Source of the DNA: Pyricularia pennisetigena
Lineage: Eukaryota; Ascomycota; Sordariomycetes; Magnaporthales; Pyriculariaceae
Assembly (NCBI RefSeq): GCF_004337985.1
Contig: NC_043742.1
Span: 3,210,176 to 3,274,175, forward strand
Length of the DNA: 64,000 bases
Direction of reading: 5' to 3'
Part shown: positions 9,428-23,500 of the stretch, in pieces
Layout: the number at the start of each line of letters is the position of its first letter
Numbering within the stretch: the stretch's first letter is position 1
Notes under the pieces: model-generated
Told to the model about the DNA's origin: nothing
Databases searched by the model: none
What the model saw: only the letters and a program-made list of their open reading frames with translations
Program-made: the position numbers and the translations under genes

Positions 9428-11248
9428 TAGTCTCAGGGCTCGTCCCTAAAGCCCAGAGCTCCGCAATTGATCCACTTCGTTCGCTTCGCTCCACTTCGTG
9501 GCTCAATTGCGGTTTTGCAATAAACCTGTGGGTTTATCCAAAGAACGCTCTGGTTCAGGTTTAAGGACAATTTGTCGATTTTCGCCGTTTATGGCGGTAT
9601 TTTTGGCCTTTTTTCGACCGACACTCCTTTATTATTCCACAATTACGCAAAATATTAAAAAAAAATATCGTTAAAGATAGCGTTTAGTATTGCTATTAGC
9701 AGCGATTTGATTTATTCTTTTATCTTTTATTATGGCCGAATTCGATACCACCTGCCCTTAATCCGTTCATGGCGGTACTGTTTTTTCGATTTCTTTTTCG
9801 ATTTTCGACTTTTTTTAATATTATTTTTAATTTTTTGACCAAATTTTATACTTTTTGCACGTGGAGGGTGGTATTTATGTATATATCGTTATTGGGAATT
9901 TTGGTGCATTTACCAGATTATATAAGCAGTTAACTAAGCGGATAGGCAAAATATATACTTTTTTATATATAATTTACAATCGAAACTCGTTTATATTTTT
10001 ACCAATTTTAACGATAATAAAACCAAAACTTGAAAAATTCCACTACGTATATAAACAAACGTCCAGGTCTTATCCTACCTATAATATCGGCTTTCAAAAG
10101 CTTTTAATAAAAAAACATGTTAAATGTGTATTTTATGAATTCTTTTGTTTTATTTGATTAATTTTATATTATTTTTGTTTTGCAGCCAGATCCTGTGGTT
10201 TTTGCACTTGGGGGCTGACATATATATATTTAATATAATGCTACATTTTGGTACGTGTATTTAATTTTATAAACCGTTAAATATGCGGATAGGTAAAAAG
10301 TATCCAATTTTATATATATTTCACAATCGAAATGCTTGTACATTTTTACCAATTTTGATAGAAATAAAACCAAAGTTTGAAGAAGTGGATAATGTATATA
10401 AATAAACGTTAACGTAAAACCCGATTTACGATACCGGCCTTTTTTATTTTTTTACATAAAAAAATGCTAAATTTATAATATTCTAATATTTATTGCTTTA
10501 TTTAATTTAATAAAATTTATAAAAAAAAGTAAAATAAAATTCTTCAATAAATTAATAAAACCATGCCTAAATCAAACTTTCTTTTAATTTTACCAACATT
10601 TGCGTAAATTATTCAAGTTTTTAACAAAATGTTAGTTAATATACAAATATTAATAATACTTTTGTTTGAATCGATAATTGCATGCACTTTGCAGTATTAG
10701 GTGTGCTAGGATATAAATACTGTAACTGAAATCAAAATTAATATTTCATACTATTAATCAAAATAGAAATTAAATATAATGAAAAATTACACATTTTACT
10801 TAATATTTTAATATCTTTTCAAATACAGTGGTTATAAAAACGCGACCGGCATTTATGTAATCAGCAAACTCCAATAAGTCTAACGCAAATTACTATATAT
10901 TCTTATAGTTTTTATTTATTTTTCTATACGAATATTATTTGCATATTATGGGTACACTATTTTCTTTTACCATTATAATGCGAATATATTGTATATACCC
11001 GCTACAAACGGCAGAATACCACAAATTATCCTTATATTAATAAAATAATCATAATTGATATCGTAATATTAAATATATTATTAATAATACCGTTATAAAC
11101 GGCGAAATGCGACAAGATATCCTCAGACTAGAACGAGCGCGATTTTTTCGGCCAATGTAATTGGTCGAAAAGCCATGTGGCTGAAAGGTACATGGAGCGC
11201 TCGGTCCCCACTGCGAAGCAGGGGGGTCTAGTCTGAGCACTGAGACTA
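9428..11248 (-). mobile_element. TAGTCTC-family element, full length (1,821 bp)
   Basis: Arm B (TAGTCTCAGGGCTCGTCCC, then the block with GCCCAGAGCTCC and CAATTGATCC) opens the copy, and inverted arm A ends it at GAGCACTGAGACTA. The interior is AT-rich without an open reading frame. It contains the family's internal near-duplicate blocks with TTTTACCAATTTT and TATCCGC-like signatures on the complementary strand. The flanking 9-mers do not match, so the insertion site has been rearranged since. Confidence 0.8.
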
Positions 11249-12491
11249 GCTTATAGCGGTATTTTCGGCATTTTTGCGACCGACACTCCGCTATAAAAAA
11301 ATAAATAAAAATCGTAAAAATAAATGGTTTGCACGTTGAGGATAGCATGTAATACCGTTATGAATTACGATTTAGTTTATATTTTTATATATACAATTGG
11401 GCGAATTTGCTAGGCCCTGCCTTAATCCGCTTATGGCGTTACTATTTTTTCGATTTTATTTGGATTTTCTATTTTTTAATATTATTTTTATTTTTTAACC
11501 AAATGTTAGACTTTTTTCACGTGGGGGATGATAAACGTACAAATAACGATAAAAGGAATTTTGGCGTATATACCTGATTATGCAAGCCGTTAAATAAACG
11601 AATAGGTAAGGTATATATAGTTTTGTGTATAATTTACAATCGAAACGCTTTCATATTTTTACCAATTTATACGATAATAACAGCAAAGGCTGGAAGATCA
11701 GATAACGTAGTTATATTAACGCCCACGTGCAATCGGCTTTCCAATATCAGCTTTTACAGTATTTTTATTAAAAGAAATGGTAAAATTGTACAGTTTTTAT
11801 ATTTTTTGTTTTATTTAATAAAATAGAACTGGTACAAACACGTTCTTTAATATTTATATAAAACATTTTAATATAAATATCATATTGCAGTTTTTTTCTT
11901 TTTTACGTATAATTGGGCGAATAATTAAATTCTTCATTGAATTATTTGTTAAAATAAAAATATTAATAAAATATTTATTCCAACCGATAATCGCGAATAT
12001 TTTCCACCGCCACGTTAACAAAAAAGCCCTTCTTATAATTGTATAATTTACTTTTATAAAGTATTACTGCTTAAAATAATAAATTTAATAAAAAAACATA
12101 TATTTAAAATTAGAAAATATTATTAATATTTAAATATTTATATAACTAGAAAAGCTATACTAACGGTTTATGCGTCAACAAAGCGTATAAAGATCATTTA
12201 TTACAACGCAGGTTACCCCATATTTTTACGATATTTATTTATTTATTTATTTAAATATTTAATTATATATAATGGTTATACTATTCTTATTGCGTATACT
12301 GTGCATGCACAATGCGAATATAGTATAACTACCCGCCATAAACGGGGAACATCGACAGATTGTCCTTAGACTAGAACGAGCGCGATCTTTTCGGCCAATG
12401 CAATTGGTCGAAAAACCATATGGTTAAAAGGTATATGGAACGTTCGGTCCCTATTGCGAAGCAGGGGGGTCTAATCTAAGCACTGAAACTA
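11249..12491 (-). mobile_element. TAGTCTC-family element lacking its arm B tip
   Basis: It starts inside arm B at the GCGGTATTTTCGGC block and carries the family interior, for example the CACGTGGGGGATG segment at about 11518. It ends with arm A at GCACTGAAACTA. It directly abuts the preceding full copy, so one inserted into or recombined with the other. Confidence 0.7.
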
Positions 12492-12500
12492 GCTAACGGC

Positions 12501-12728
12501 TAGTTTTAGGGCTTATCCCTAAAGCCCAAAGCTCCACAATTGATCCACTCCGTTCGTTTCGCTCCATTTCGTGGCTTGATTGCGGTTTTGCAATGTACCT
12601 GTGGGTCCATCCAAAAACCGCTTTGGTTTAGGTTTAAGGACAATTTATCGATTTTCGCCGTTTATAGCGGTATTTTTAGCATTTTTGCGACCGACATTCC
12701 CGCATTATTCCACAACCACGCAAAATAT
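12501..12728 (-). mobile_element. TAGTCTC-family arm B fragment
   Basis: It runs from TAGTTTTAGGGCTTATCCC through the subterminal block ATTTTCGCCGTTTATAGCGG to CCACGCAAAATAT. There it is interrupted by another family terminus at 12729. Confidence 0.75.
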
Positions 12729-12900
12729 TAGTCTCAATGCTTAAACTAAACCCCCCTACTTCGTAATGGGGACCGAACGCTCCATATACCTTTTAGCTAT
12801 ATGGTTTTTCGACCAATTACATTTGCCGAAAAAATCGCGTTCGTTTTAGTTTGAAAACATTTTATCGCATTTCGCCGTTTATAATTGTACCACCAACAAA
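12729..12900 (+). mobile_element. TAGTCTC-type left terminus of the large 27.5-kb inverted structure
   Basis: TAGTCTCAATGCTTAAACTA opens a normal arm A, ending in CGCATTTCGCCGTTTATAA and GTACCACCAAC. GTACCACCAAC also follows arm A in the copy at 59957. The sequence then passes without a visible break into the large inverted arm that begins here. Its inverted counterpart is 40062-40228. Confidence 0.7.
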
Positions 12901-14131
12901 ACACCCAATACTGCGATATCGCCAACCATTATTCCCCCCGATATATAAAGAAATAAAAAAATTCCATTATTATATTATATATTTACGTATATTAACCTTT
13001 ATTTAATATACTATTAAATTAGTTAGAACCCGGATCCAATAATAGAAAATATATTTCCAATAATATTAATACATATACCCGAAAAAATATTTTTATCCGT
13101 TTAATTTGCAACCTAATATTTGACGTCCGATTTAACCCTATTATTTCCATCGATATCGCAATTATTTTCGTTTTTATCGTTATTTTAATTATTATCGCCC
13201 AATCCTATATTCGAAAATAAATGGGAATTTAAACCTTTTTTAATTAATTTAAAACAATTACCGAAGGAATCCGCATCCGAAGCGGAAATAAACCCCGAAA
13301 CCAAATTTATTCGCGATATTACCAGATTGTGGCGTAACCGTTACCGATACATTAATTTTACACAATTTATCCACGTTTAAATAATAATCGTAAATTTTTA
13401 CGAAATTACCCGACCTATTTTATCGCGAATATTTTTTTTTAAGAAAACATTACGAAATTTTTCAATCTGAAAACGTTTACGCGTTAATAGGGTCGAATAC
13501 CGTTTTAATAATAAATTTCCTGCGTTTATTAAAACCGATTTTTTGCGTAAGGAATTGCAGTAATTAATATAATATTTACGTTTTTTTAACCGGTTCAAAT
13601 TTACAAATTTCCAATTTTCGGGAATGAAAGATTATTCCGCCAAAAACGTGAATGATATAAATTGGTTTAAATAATCATTCGATACGTCCACCCAGGAAAT
13701 CCCGTCCAAAACGCCAACATTATATAAATTTATACTTTTGTTATTATTATATTCCCGGGGCCACCGCCCGATTTATTTATCGTTACAAATTTCGGACGTG
13801 GTATATTTGGAATTAAATATTTTTTTAAAAATTCCAAACCCCCAAACGTTGAAGGATTAACGCGTTATATTAATATTAGCGATTTTAACCCACGGATATT
13901 CCCCCCAAAAAACCAATTTTTTGCTCCGCGTATTCGCATTATATTTCATAAATAATGGAATTTTATAACGTATTATAAATACGTTATCCGGGTTTGGAAT
14001 ATATTTATTTTATAAAACTATTTAACGGTAAACCCAATAATTTGTCGCCGTTACCCGAATACGTTATTAGCAATATTTGTATTTATATTTAACTTTTACC
14101 GCGAACAGTAACAATAATTTTTATATTTATA

Positions 14132-14205
<74 letters not shown>

Positions 14206-17200
14206 TAATAATATATAAATAAATTTAAAAAAAATTATTCGTAACCTAATATAATTTTTTGTATATAATAATTTTAATTTTTTGGATAAAGTATAGGATT
14301 TTGAATATGGAAAACGTAACCGAACGCAAAATTCAACATCGTATTTCCTTATATTAACGCCAAGATTTAAACGATATACGCAATCCCAATAGTACGCCAC
14401 CGTACCTTTCCGCCAAAAATGGTTACAAACGCCCGCTTTTTTACGATATCCGGACACCTATTGCGAAAGCGCCAAATATTATATAATGCACCAAATCTGT
14501 GGTTTTTATTCCCCAACCGCCTATATACGCCGGGAATCATCCCATAATACCCTATTTTCGCACGAATTATACTAATTTCCTACTTCATCCAACCCCCGCT
14601 ATTACCGAAAACGAAAGGGAATACGCAGGAATTATCCAAATCCACGAAATCTCTTTTAAACGTTTTTTAAACCTATTACCCGATTATTTCGACTATTTTT
14701 CCGTCCTGTTCCTCGTTTATAGGGATGAAAAACAACGTTATATATCCGTGCTATTTAGGGAATTTATATCGAATTATCCCACTTTTTTGACAAAAAAAAT
14801 AAATATTACCCGTACCAACGTTTTTCCATATCGAATTTAAATTCTTAAACCAATTATGACAGTATTACGCTTTTATTATATTTGTACACATAATAGGGTT
14901 GGGGAAATATAACCAATTTTAAAAAAATAAAAAGGAGTTTTACCACGTTTTACGGCTTTTATAAAATGCATTCCGGTCCCGCATTTTATATATTATAATT
15001 CCTGTTTTAATTTAAAACAAATTATTGGATAAGGGTTAAATTTTTAAAAACGCTTTGGAAGAGGTTTTTACCGATATATTATATAATATATATATTTCCA
15101 TAATAAGCCGTATTTACGATAATTGTCGCTGGCTACATCAACGGTTTACTAGGTATTGGATTATGGGATATAAAACCCAAAATTAGTATCGTTTTCCGCA
15201 CGTAACGCCGTTATTTGCAAATAATTAATTTTTGATTAATAATAATAAACGCGTTCTATTAGAGAGATTACGACGTATTAAAAACTATAATACCGCAATT
15301 GGTCCTATTTTTTTACGGTTGCAAAATAAAAAATTATAATTTTAAAATATTATATTTAGCCTGGTTATTACAACTAAAAATTAGAAATTAACCGTTGCGG
15401 ACCGGGGTGTTAAAATTAACGTTCGTAAAATTTACCACGGCCGTGAGTGGATTTAAATCGGTAAGCCTAACAATTAAATATATTAATAAAAGTTTCGTTA
15501 TAAATATTAAAAACAACCGCAATTCCACGCACAATTTGCGAAAAATATTCCTTAATTGTGCAACGATAGGGCTAATCGCAATTACGGTGCGCAAAATATT
15601 GGAAAACATCGCCCGTATACGCATCATTAGCAAATATTATATAATATTAACCAATTAAAATATAATTTATTATACGTGTTTGTTATTCCCAAATGGTTGG
15701 GGAAGCGAAAAGGCCGAAGTATTACCCAATTTCGATTTCGACGGCCCTTATTTATTATATTTGGGTTTAAGAGAGTTAATGGGCGATAAATTGGAGGTAT
15801 TTAATTAAAAAATCGTACGCCCCAATAACGTGCTATTTTAGGCGAATATTGAAAAAACAGGGGCAAATCCAAAAAAAGTATATAACCGGATAAACGGTTT
15901 AAATATTAATGGTGTAATTAATACCGAAAAAGATTTGCTGGACGGAGTATACGAAAAGTCCGACGAAAAAAGCGTATAAAATTTAAAGTGATAAAAGGTA
16001 AATTACGCAAATTTAAGCGGGTAAAACCGAAAGTCATTCCATTAGAAAAAGGAGTTAATGAACGAATAACGGTAGCCTTACCCGCGAAAATCGGAGGTAA
16101 AATAACGTCCGCAAAACTAGTAAATATAAATAAATAAATACCAATCGTAAATTTGGCCTAAAATAAAAAACGAAATATAATTTCCACCAAAATCCTCCGT
16201 ATAAATAACCCATTTCCTATCCATTTCCTTTACCCAAATAAACCATATCTTTTCTTTACCGCCAATTATAAATCCAATCAAAAGGTTCCTAGTAATAACC
16301 GTTGTAATAATACCTCATTAATTATAAATAATAAATCCATTAAACCGGATCCTAATAGTGATAATTATTACAATATTATATATGTAAAACCCCCAATTTC
16401 CTTACACTAAGCCCCAAAAAAAGTAAAACAAAAAAACCCAAACCAATTAAAAAAGACGAAAACGTTTAACAGCGTTAAACGTTTTTTTTAAAAATGGGTT
16501 TGTCAGCGCCACGCCTTTTTTTCCGAACTAGGGTCGCGGTAAACAATCCAAAACCGAATCCTCTTTTTTTAATTTTTTTCTGAAGTGGGTATATAGGGTT
16601 TTTTTAACGAATGGAATGTAAATTTCTCGTAATGAAGGCTAAAATCGATGAATGAAAAAAACGGAATAACCACCGTTAAAGGGTCGGCGTTATTATTACC
16701 AAAAATGCCTTTTTTAAACGGTTTATTAATTTCCCGGCTTTTAATAACCCAGCAGCCAAAATCCCTTATTAAGGCCCCGATAACCCGCGCGGTCGCGGTT
16801 TAGTCGTAAAATCCATCGCTGTTTTTAATCCATTTGATCAATTTAACCATAAACCCCTGATCCATAATACTAAAATCGAAATAAGGTAAATATATACGAT
16901 TAATATAATTAGTCAACGTATTACGGCCACCATTTTGCTCCTAATATTAGTAATTAATATAAACTGGATTTAACGTTAACATAAAAATTAACGTTTTTTC
17001 GACCAAATCCTATTGGTTAAATTGTTTAAGAATATTGAATATAAGCATTAAAACCACGCGAAAATAGAATTTCCCCATGCGGCGCGTCCTGTTAAAATAA
17101 AAAACATTAAAATGCTGGGGGGCTTTTGCTATCCAAACGAAGCAGTTAAAAAACCAGGAAAGTATAATTGCTATTACTTTATACGCCAGGAATTATTTAA

Positions 17201-17490
17201 CAATTGGAAATTGGATATTTTTGGGGAAATGTATACGTGTAATATATTTAAATAATATTTACTATATATTAGCAGCGGCCGGAACAGTAGAAAAAGGGGC
17301 ATTAACCTTCCGGAATATACGAAATATTACCCAATCGAGAAAGGTACCTCGCATTTCGAAACTGCGCCAAATAACAGGTTTTTTATAACCCAATCCAATT
17401 AAACGAGCATAAGTTTGCAATTATATATTGGCGTTCTATATTAATAAAATAATAATACCAGTGCAATAATTGGGGTGCAAATTAAGGCCA
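12901..17490 (+). mobile_element. Left arm of a giant inverted repeat: RIP-degraded unidentified element
   Basis: About 4.6 kb that recur in inverted orientation at 35550-40061. Shared coding remnants prove the match: ITVRKILENIARIR at about 15579-15620 and again, reversed, at 37431-37472; then FDFDGP...LLYLGL and KLMGDKLEVFN; then MLGGFCY...NE and IRQELFNN at about 17110-17210 against 35932-35640. The best frame on the plus strand is broken by many TAA/TAG stops and frameshifts. I recognise no transposase domain. DDE or other catalytic residues cannot be placed because the RIP-damaged frame is ambiguous. A few short frames also open on the opposite strand, so more than one gene may have existed. 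Confidence 0.6.
14136..14199. repeat. (TA)n microsatellite
   Basis: Uninterrupted TA dinucleotides of about 64 bases inside the left inverted arm. The corresponding place in the right arm also carries a TA run, shorter, at about 38833-38872. Confidence 0.95.
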
Positions 17491-17557
17491 GCTGTTAAAG
17501 GGTAAGCCAACGGCCTAGGGACCGTTAAATATCATTATTAGTATTATTATTAACATT

Positions 17558-17573
17558 GGGGGGGGGGGGGGGG
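17558..17573. repeat. G16 homopolymer
   Basis: Sixteen consecutive G in AT-rich DNA, just beyond the point where the left inverted arm stops matching the right arm. It can form G-quadruplex structure on the plus strand. Confidence 0.95.
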
Positions 17574-17814
17574 AAAGGGAAGGAAAAAATGTATGTCCGG
17601 GTCGTGGTAATATCCTTCCCTTTATATATTATCCCTAACCCGCTTTTATATCTTATTACGTAATACCTGCTTTAAGTACGAATCCATAATATAACCCGTC
17701 TTCGCCCGTCCTTTATCAGGTGTGGTCCCCATTTGGAGGTATAGGGATAATATAATGGGCGCGTACCTTTTTCCTGGTTTTTATCCCGTTGTCGTCGCGG
17801 TTCCGATGTAATAT

Positions 17815-18365
17815 ATTTTGGGCGTCGGTACTTATTATAACCCACCCGTCCATTATCTTGGACGGTATAAATCCGTGGTCGGGTTTTACCCGTTTATTTT
17901 TAACCGCGGTTATATCGCGGGTTTTTTATTCTGTTTTCCGTTTACGGGCGGTTATCGCGGTTTATTTTCCTTTTATTTTGGGCGGTATAAGTCCGTGGTC
18001 GGGTTTTACTTTCCTGCTTTTAATTATAATTATATTACAGTTTTTTTATCGTCTTCAACGTCTACGGGAGGTTATCGTGGTTTATTTTCCTTCCGTTTTG
18101 GGCGGTATAGGTCCGTGGTCGGGTTTTACCCTCCTCTTTTTAGTTATAGTTATATCGCGGTTTTTTTTTTCGTACTTACCGTTCGCGCGTAATTATTGTA
18201 ATTTATTTTCCTTTTATTTTGGGCGGTATAGGTCCGTAATCTGGTTTTACCCTCCTGTTTTTAATTATAATTATGTCGCGGCTTTTGTATTGTATTTACC
18301 GTTTACGGGTAATTGTCGCGCTTTACCTTCCTTGTATTTTGGGCGCTATAAATTTATTTGTTTAT
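17815..18365. repeat. 120-bp coding tandem repeat, about 4.5 units
   Basis: The landmark GGCGGTATA(A/G)GTCCGTGGTC and its variants start at 17861, 17981, 18101, 18222 and 18342, giving spacings of 120, 120, 121 and 120. One extra base in the fourth unit would break the frame. Confidence 0.9.
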
Positions 18366-19920
18366 TAGTACAATTCATTTCCCGTAATAGTTGCGGTTTT
18401 TATTTTTCGTATTTTTCCCGCGTTATCGTCCTGGTCCTTTTCATTTTCCAATTTCTTTTCGACCAAAATTATTTTTATATTTTTATTTTTTTTCGTCCCT
18501 GTTTCTTTTGTTTCTTACCATTTTATCGATTTTTTCCCGTGTTTTTATCGCCCCGTCTTCCGTTCGTATTACCTTTATTTCGTCCATCCTTTTTTTGGTT
18601 CGTTCCTATTTATCGCTCGTATTATTATTTATCGCTACCAGCCCGCCGTTATTATATCCCGGGCTTTTATTTTTTTAATCGCGTCGCAAATGGCGCCTGG
18701 ACAAACTAATACCGGTGGTGGAAATGGCCGGCCTCCCCACCGCGGTGGATAATTGTTTTCGTCGTATAACGACGATAATCGCCCATTTATAAATCGTATC
18801 AATTAAATGCCGATTAGGTAATATTATTAATTTATATTTGCAACGTCCTCGTCGCGTTGTCGGTACCGCAAAATTCCAGGGTAATTTAAATAACGACGAA
18901 TATACCGTTCCGGAAAATGTATTTATTTTTTACGTTTTTAGCGTAAAGGCGTCCAAAATTAATGGGGTTTGGAAATATGGTCCTACCCCCGACGGTATTG
19001 GTTACCAGCGATATTACGACATCAAAAAATCGTATTATTATTATAACGAGGCCGCCTACGCCTTTAACCCCGTTTTTCGCCGCCGTTTACGAAAATTAAA
19101 AACCACGACCTATAATAATTATTATATTTTTTACCCTTTAATTAAGGGCATTATCGTAAATGGTCAAAAAATCTTTGGTAAAAATGCTATTTTATTTCGA
19201 ATTTTTTTTACCGCGCATATTATTTGGGTCCGCGCCTATTAGGACGTATAAACAAAAAAACCAATTGCGCGGCCGCGACGACCTTTACTAAAACTATTGT
19301 TTTTATTATTATATCAAATATTCCCTCCCGTAACGGTGGTAATTGTAACCGTTAATTGGTATAAATTTTCGCACGCGGTTTTATTTATTTGGAGGTGCGT
19401 TTCGTTCCTTTAATATATAATTATTTCGATAATGTTATTAATTTTCAAAGTTTTTAGGAACGTGGTACGTCACGTTATAAAAACAATTTGCAAAAAACGC
19501 GCCGAAATAATAATATCTTTGCTATTTTAATTACCGTCCTAACCCCGTCCCCCGTTGTTTTTACATACCAATGTCGTCCCGCGTATTCCCCGCGTTTTTT
19601 CGCTTTTATTACTATTACGTTTCGTCGTCGTTTCGAAGCTTTTTTTTGGCGTTACCCAATCGTCCCCCGTTCCGTTCGTGTTTCGACCCGGTATATATTT
19701 GGTTTTTTGCGTCCTCGCGCCCTTATTTCGTCGCGTTTTCGTGTTTTTGGCCGCAATGTACGCCAAAACCCGTTTTTTTGGAAAATCCCGTCGTAAACCT
19801 TTTTTAATTAAAAATATCATACGTCGTCGTACCGCCCTATTGCGGGAAATTAACCAATTTATGAAATAAAAAAAGTTTTTAATTTCCGAAAACGACGCGG
19901 AAAATGATAAAATAAAGGAG

Positions 19921-20564
19921 TGTGAACATGGCTAGCGCAGGGCTAATTGTATTAGCTACCCTGCATTATTTTATAACGGCTAGCACGGGCTAATTTTATT
20001 AGTCACCCTGCATCAAATAAATAAATAAATAACAAATAAAACGTATACGCGTTCATACACACAAAGCTTTATATATCACGTCTTTGTTCATAGTTTCAAC
20101 AACAAAACAAATACGTCATATTTAATCTAGCTTAGTGGTGTAATGCACGTACCATAATCTATATCATATATACGTTGTTGAAGTGCGTGGGTTCGAATCC
20201 CGTTGTGGTCGCAGATTTTCTGTGCATGCATAAGCACAATAGGCCGTTAGGCTCAATAGGTCGGCAGGTCAGTCACATGAATAAGGCCAAATCATGTGAC
20301 GTGACCCCGCATTCCGGACATCCGGATCAAAGATCTGCACCTACGGATTCGAACACGTAATTCACAACTTAGCCTTAGATTCATCACCTTTATACCTTCA
20401 TCGATTCAACGATTCAACGAATCGATTGTGCAACAACAATATATCATCTCTATTACCCGCTAGCAGACGGTTATCTGCCATGTCAACGTTCCATTAGCCT
20501 TATACGTGATCCACTTTTCCCCGCGTTCAAGATTAAGCTTATTCTATCTCGTAACCTCCTCACA
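19921..20564 (-). repeat. G3 left (3') LTR with internal tRNA-like promoter
   Basis: Direct repeat of 25238-25882. At about 20127-20214 (plus strand) lie box A TAGCTTAGTGG and box B GGGTTCGAATCCC, spaced as in a tRNA gene. A 5' acceptor half able to pair with the 3' part is missing. The LTR end CCTCCTCACA is followed by AGGAGG, making a small palindrome at the junction. Confidence 0.85.
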
Positions 20565-23500
20565 AGGAGGAGGACGTTAAAATAAAAAAAGGAAATAAAA
20601 AAGGAGGAAACCTGGATAATAAATCGGAAACGTATAATTCGGCTTTTAATTAATATTTCATCGTCGCATAAAATTATCTTTTCATAGTATATACGTTAAT
20701 TTAATTTAGGGATTAATTGGGTGGGATATAGCCACGTTATTTTAAAAACGGGCGCGGTTTACGTAATCGTCGGTTTATTTTCACTGTTTTTCACCCCGGG
20801 AAAAAGTTCAATTCTGCGTAGTTTTTTTACCGTATAATTGGCTAAATTAATATTTATTCTGGGTATACCGCGTTGTTTTTTTACCGGGGAATCATCGGTT
20901 TTTTTTATTAATTATAATTAGTCTTTAATGCGGTTAAATATTTAATTGCTGGCGTCTTTTCAATATTAGCTTGTTATTCGTTTGGGCTGGCCCCTATTTT
21001 ATTTCGAATTTATCCAATACCCGTATATTTTCCACCGTTACCAGGTCCTCCCACGTGGGTTCGTTGTATTTTTTCCATTTTACCAAAATTTGCGTTTGCG
21101 CCTTTTTACCACTGCGTTTTTCGCGGCCAGAATTTCCTTTATTGCCCGTTTTTCCGCGGTTTCGTTATCCAAACTTAATAGGATTAATAACGGGCCGGGT
21201 TTAATGTCGGTACGTATTTGGGACGGTAATAAATTGTCCGCGGCTTTTTCGATTTATTCCACGTAAAAAATGGGGTGGATCCTTTTCGGGACGTTTAACA
21301 TAACCGTTTATAGTGTAAAGATCGCTATAATTATATATTCATTCGTTATAAAGTTAAACTTTTTATTCGGGCGGTTAATTTTAACGTTTCGTAGGTTGAA
21401 AAGAATTCTGTCCCCTATTTCAAAACGTTCCGCCGGTTTCCGTATTTTATTCGCGTTGTTTTTTGGCGTTATTATATACAAATTATAGCGGCGTGGGCCA
21501 CGTTTATACCGTTTTTAAAATATTGTAAAAACAAATTTGCGCGGTTTTGGGGCGTGGAACCCGGTTTCCCATGTATTTATATTACCGGGACCGCGTTTAT
21601 TTCGTAATTTAATAATAATTTGTTAAAATTAATTCCCGTGGTTAACGAAGTTTTATTATTTAGCGTTAATTTAGCGGCGGGTAAATATCCGGGTTAGTTT
21701 ATTTGGTTAAATACCACGAAAAATTTCCAATAATATTGCATTTCCTAATTAATACGTTCCGTACCCCCATCCGTTTTTGGGTGGTAGGACGTCGATAATA
21801 ATTGTAAAGCTTTTATTTATCGGTATAATTCCGACCAAAAACCTTTGATTTAATTTAGCCCCCGGTCTGATATAATTGCGTTAAAAAAGCTTCTAAACCG
21901 CCACCAAATAAAAACGAATTTCGCGGCGCAAGTTTCGGTTTTTATCGAATCCACCGCTTTTAATTAAATATGTTTGGAAAATTTATTAATCATAACCATT
22001 ATATAACGCGGCGCATCCGCATCGTTATTTGGGAATTCCGTTATAAAATCGATGGAAATTTATTTCCAAAACTTATCCGGTATTAGTAGGGGTTATAATA
22101 ATTTTTATTTGCGTCGTTTCGATGGTTTTATCCTGCGGTAAATGTTATAATTGCGTACAAATCGTCGGATGTATTCGGTTATCCCGCCCCAATAACAATT
22201 TCGGGCCAGGATCGTAAATCTCTTATTTCTACCGCAATAACCAATTATTTAGGATTCGTAAATCCGTAATAAAATTGCCGTGGTTAGGGGTTCCCAATTG
22301 GGTAATTAAAAACGGTTTTTATATAATAGCGTACCGGAGGCGTTTATTAAGTAATCCGTTATTTATACTATTGTTTCGGTTTCGGGTAAGGACTGTTTTA
22401 TATTTTATTAAACCGCGTTACGTTTATAGGCGTATACCGGGTTTTTTTCCATTACCTTACTTTATAATCCTGTTATATAAGGTTATTGGAAAATAAATTT
22501 TTTTCCGGGACCGCCGGCAATATATTTTGTGGTAATGTTTAAAAAATACCGATTATAATTATACCGGGTATTAGGCGTAATATTATCGTTCTCCTTTTTT
22601 TTAATTTCGTCCCACTTTCGTTTCGATAGCGCGTCGGGGACTATGGCGTATTTTTTTAATCGGTATTTTAAAATATAATTAAATTTGGATAAAATTTTAA
22701 CCCACCGCATTTATCGTTCCGATATTACCGTCGGTTTTATAAAAAATTCGAATACTTTATAATCCGTAAAAATAGTAAAAGGAAAACGGATATTGCGTAA
22801 TTTCGTTTCCCATATTTGCAAATAATGGACGACCGCGAGTAACTCCGTATTGTAAATAATATAATTGCGTTAGGCCGTTGTTAGTTTAACGGAGTAAAAT
22901 ATTACCGGTTTTTATAACCCGTTTTTCCTTTTTTATATTAATACCCCCCCAATAATTGCGCCGGAATAATCCGTTTTTATTTTCGTTTCCGCTTTATTAT
23001 TTTATTGGGCCAATACCGGCGTTTGTAAAATATTTATTTAAATATGTTAAAAACGGCGTTTTTTTGGTATCCATTTGAAAGGTATTTTCTCCCTAATAAA
23101 CCGAAATAGGGGTGCCGTTAAACCCGAATATCCGTTTATAAAAGGACGGTAAAAATTGGCGAATTTTAGGAAACCGCGCAGTTTTCGTAATTTTATCGGG
23201 GTTTCCTATTCCCGTATCGCGCGTAATTTTTCCGGATCGGTTTTTACGCTTATATTAGCGTATTCATTAAAGCCAAAATATTTAACGGAAATAATTGCGA
23301 ACGCGTTTTTGTCGAAATCCAAATCTAAGCCCATTTTTTTTAAGTTTCCCAAAATATGGGTAATTTTCCGTTCATAATCCGTTTTAATACCGGACGTATA
23401 GATTAAAATATCGTCCAAATATATTAATGTATAATCGCCTAATATATTCCCGAAAACGCCGTTAATATATCCTTGGAACGTAGCCAGGGCGCCCGTTAAT

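Larger units (their letters stand above)
17491..19920 (-). pseudogene. Degenerate gene with 40-residue repeats, probably minus strand
   Basis: This region is present only between the inverted arms. On the minus strand it gives charged, protein-like text with RIP-type stops. An opening Lys/Arg-rich stretch (about 19820-19540) contains KKGLRRDFPKKR. A middle part near 19040-18840 carries IPSGVGPYFQTPLILDAFTL. The tail (18360-17830) has five repeats, each ending in a version of VKPDHGPIPPK. The repeat unit is 120 bases, exactly 40 codons, so the repeats were once translated. On the plus strand the same DNA gives a hydrophobic 306-aa ORF, which I take as an antisense shadow. Family not recognised; a DNA-binding or structural protein of the surrounding large element is possible. 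Confidence 0.4.

Noticed and set aside
17789..18709. 306-codon plus-strand ORF, hydrophobic and repetitive
   Set aside because: Its repeat is a multiple of three, so several frames stay open. The minus strand gives charged, more protein-like repeats, so I treat the plus frame as antisense shadow.
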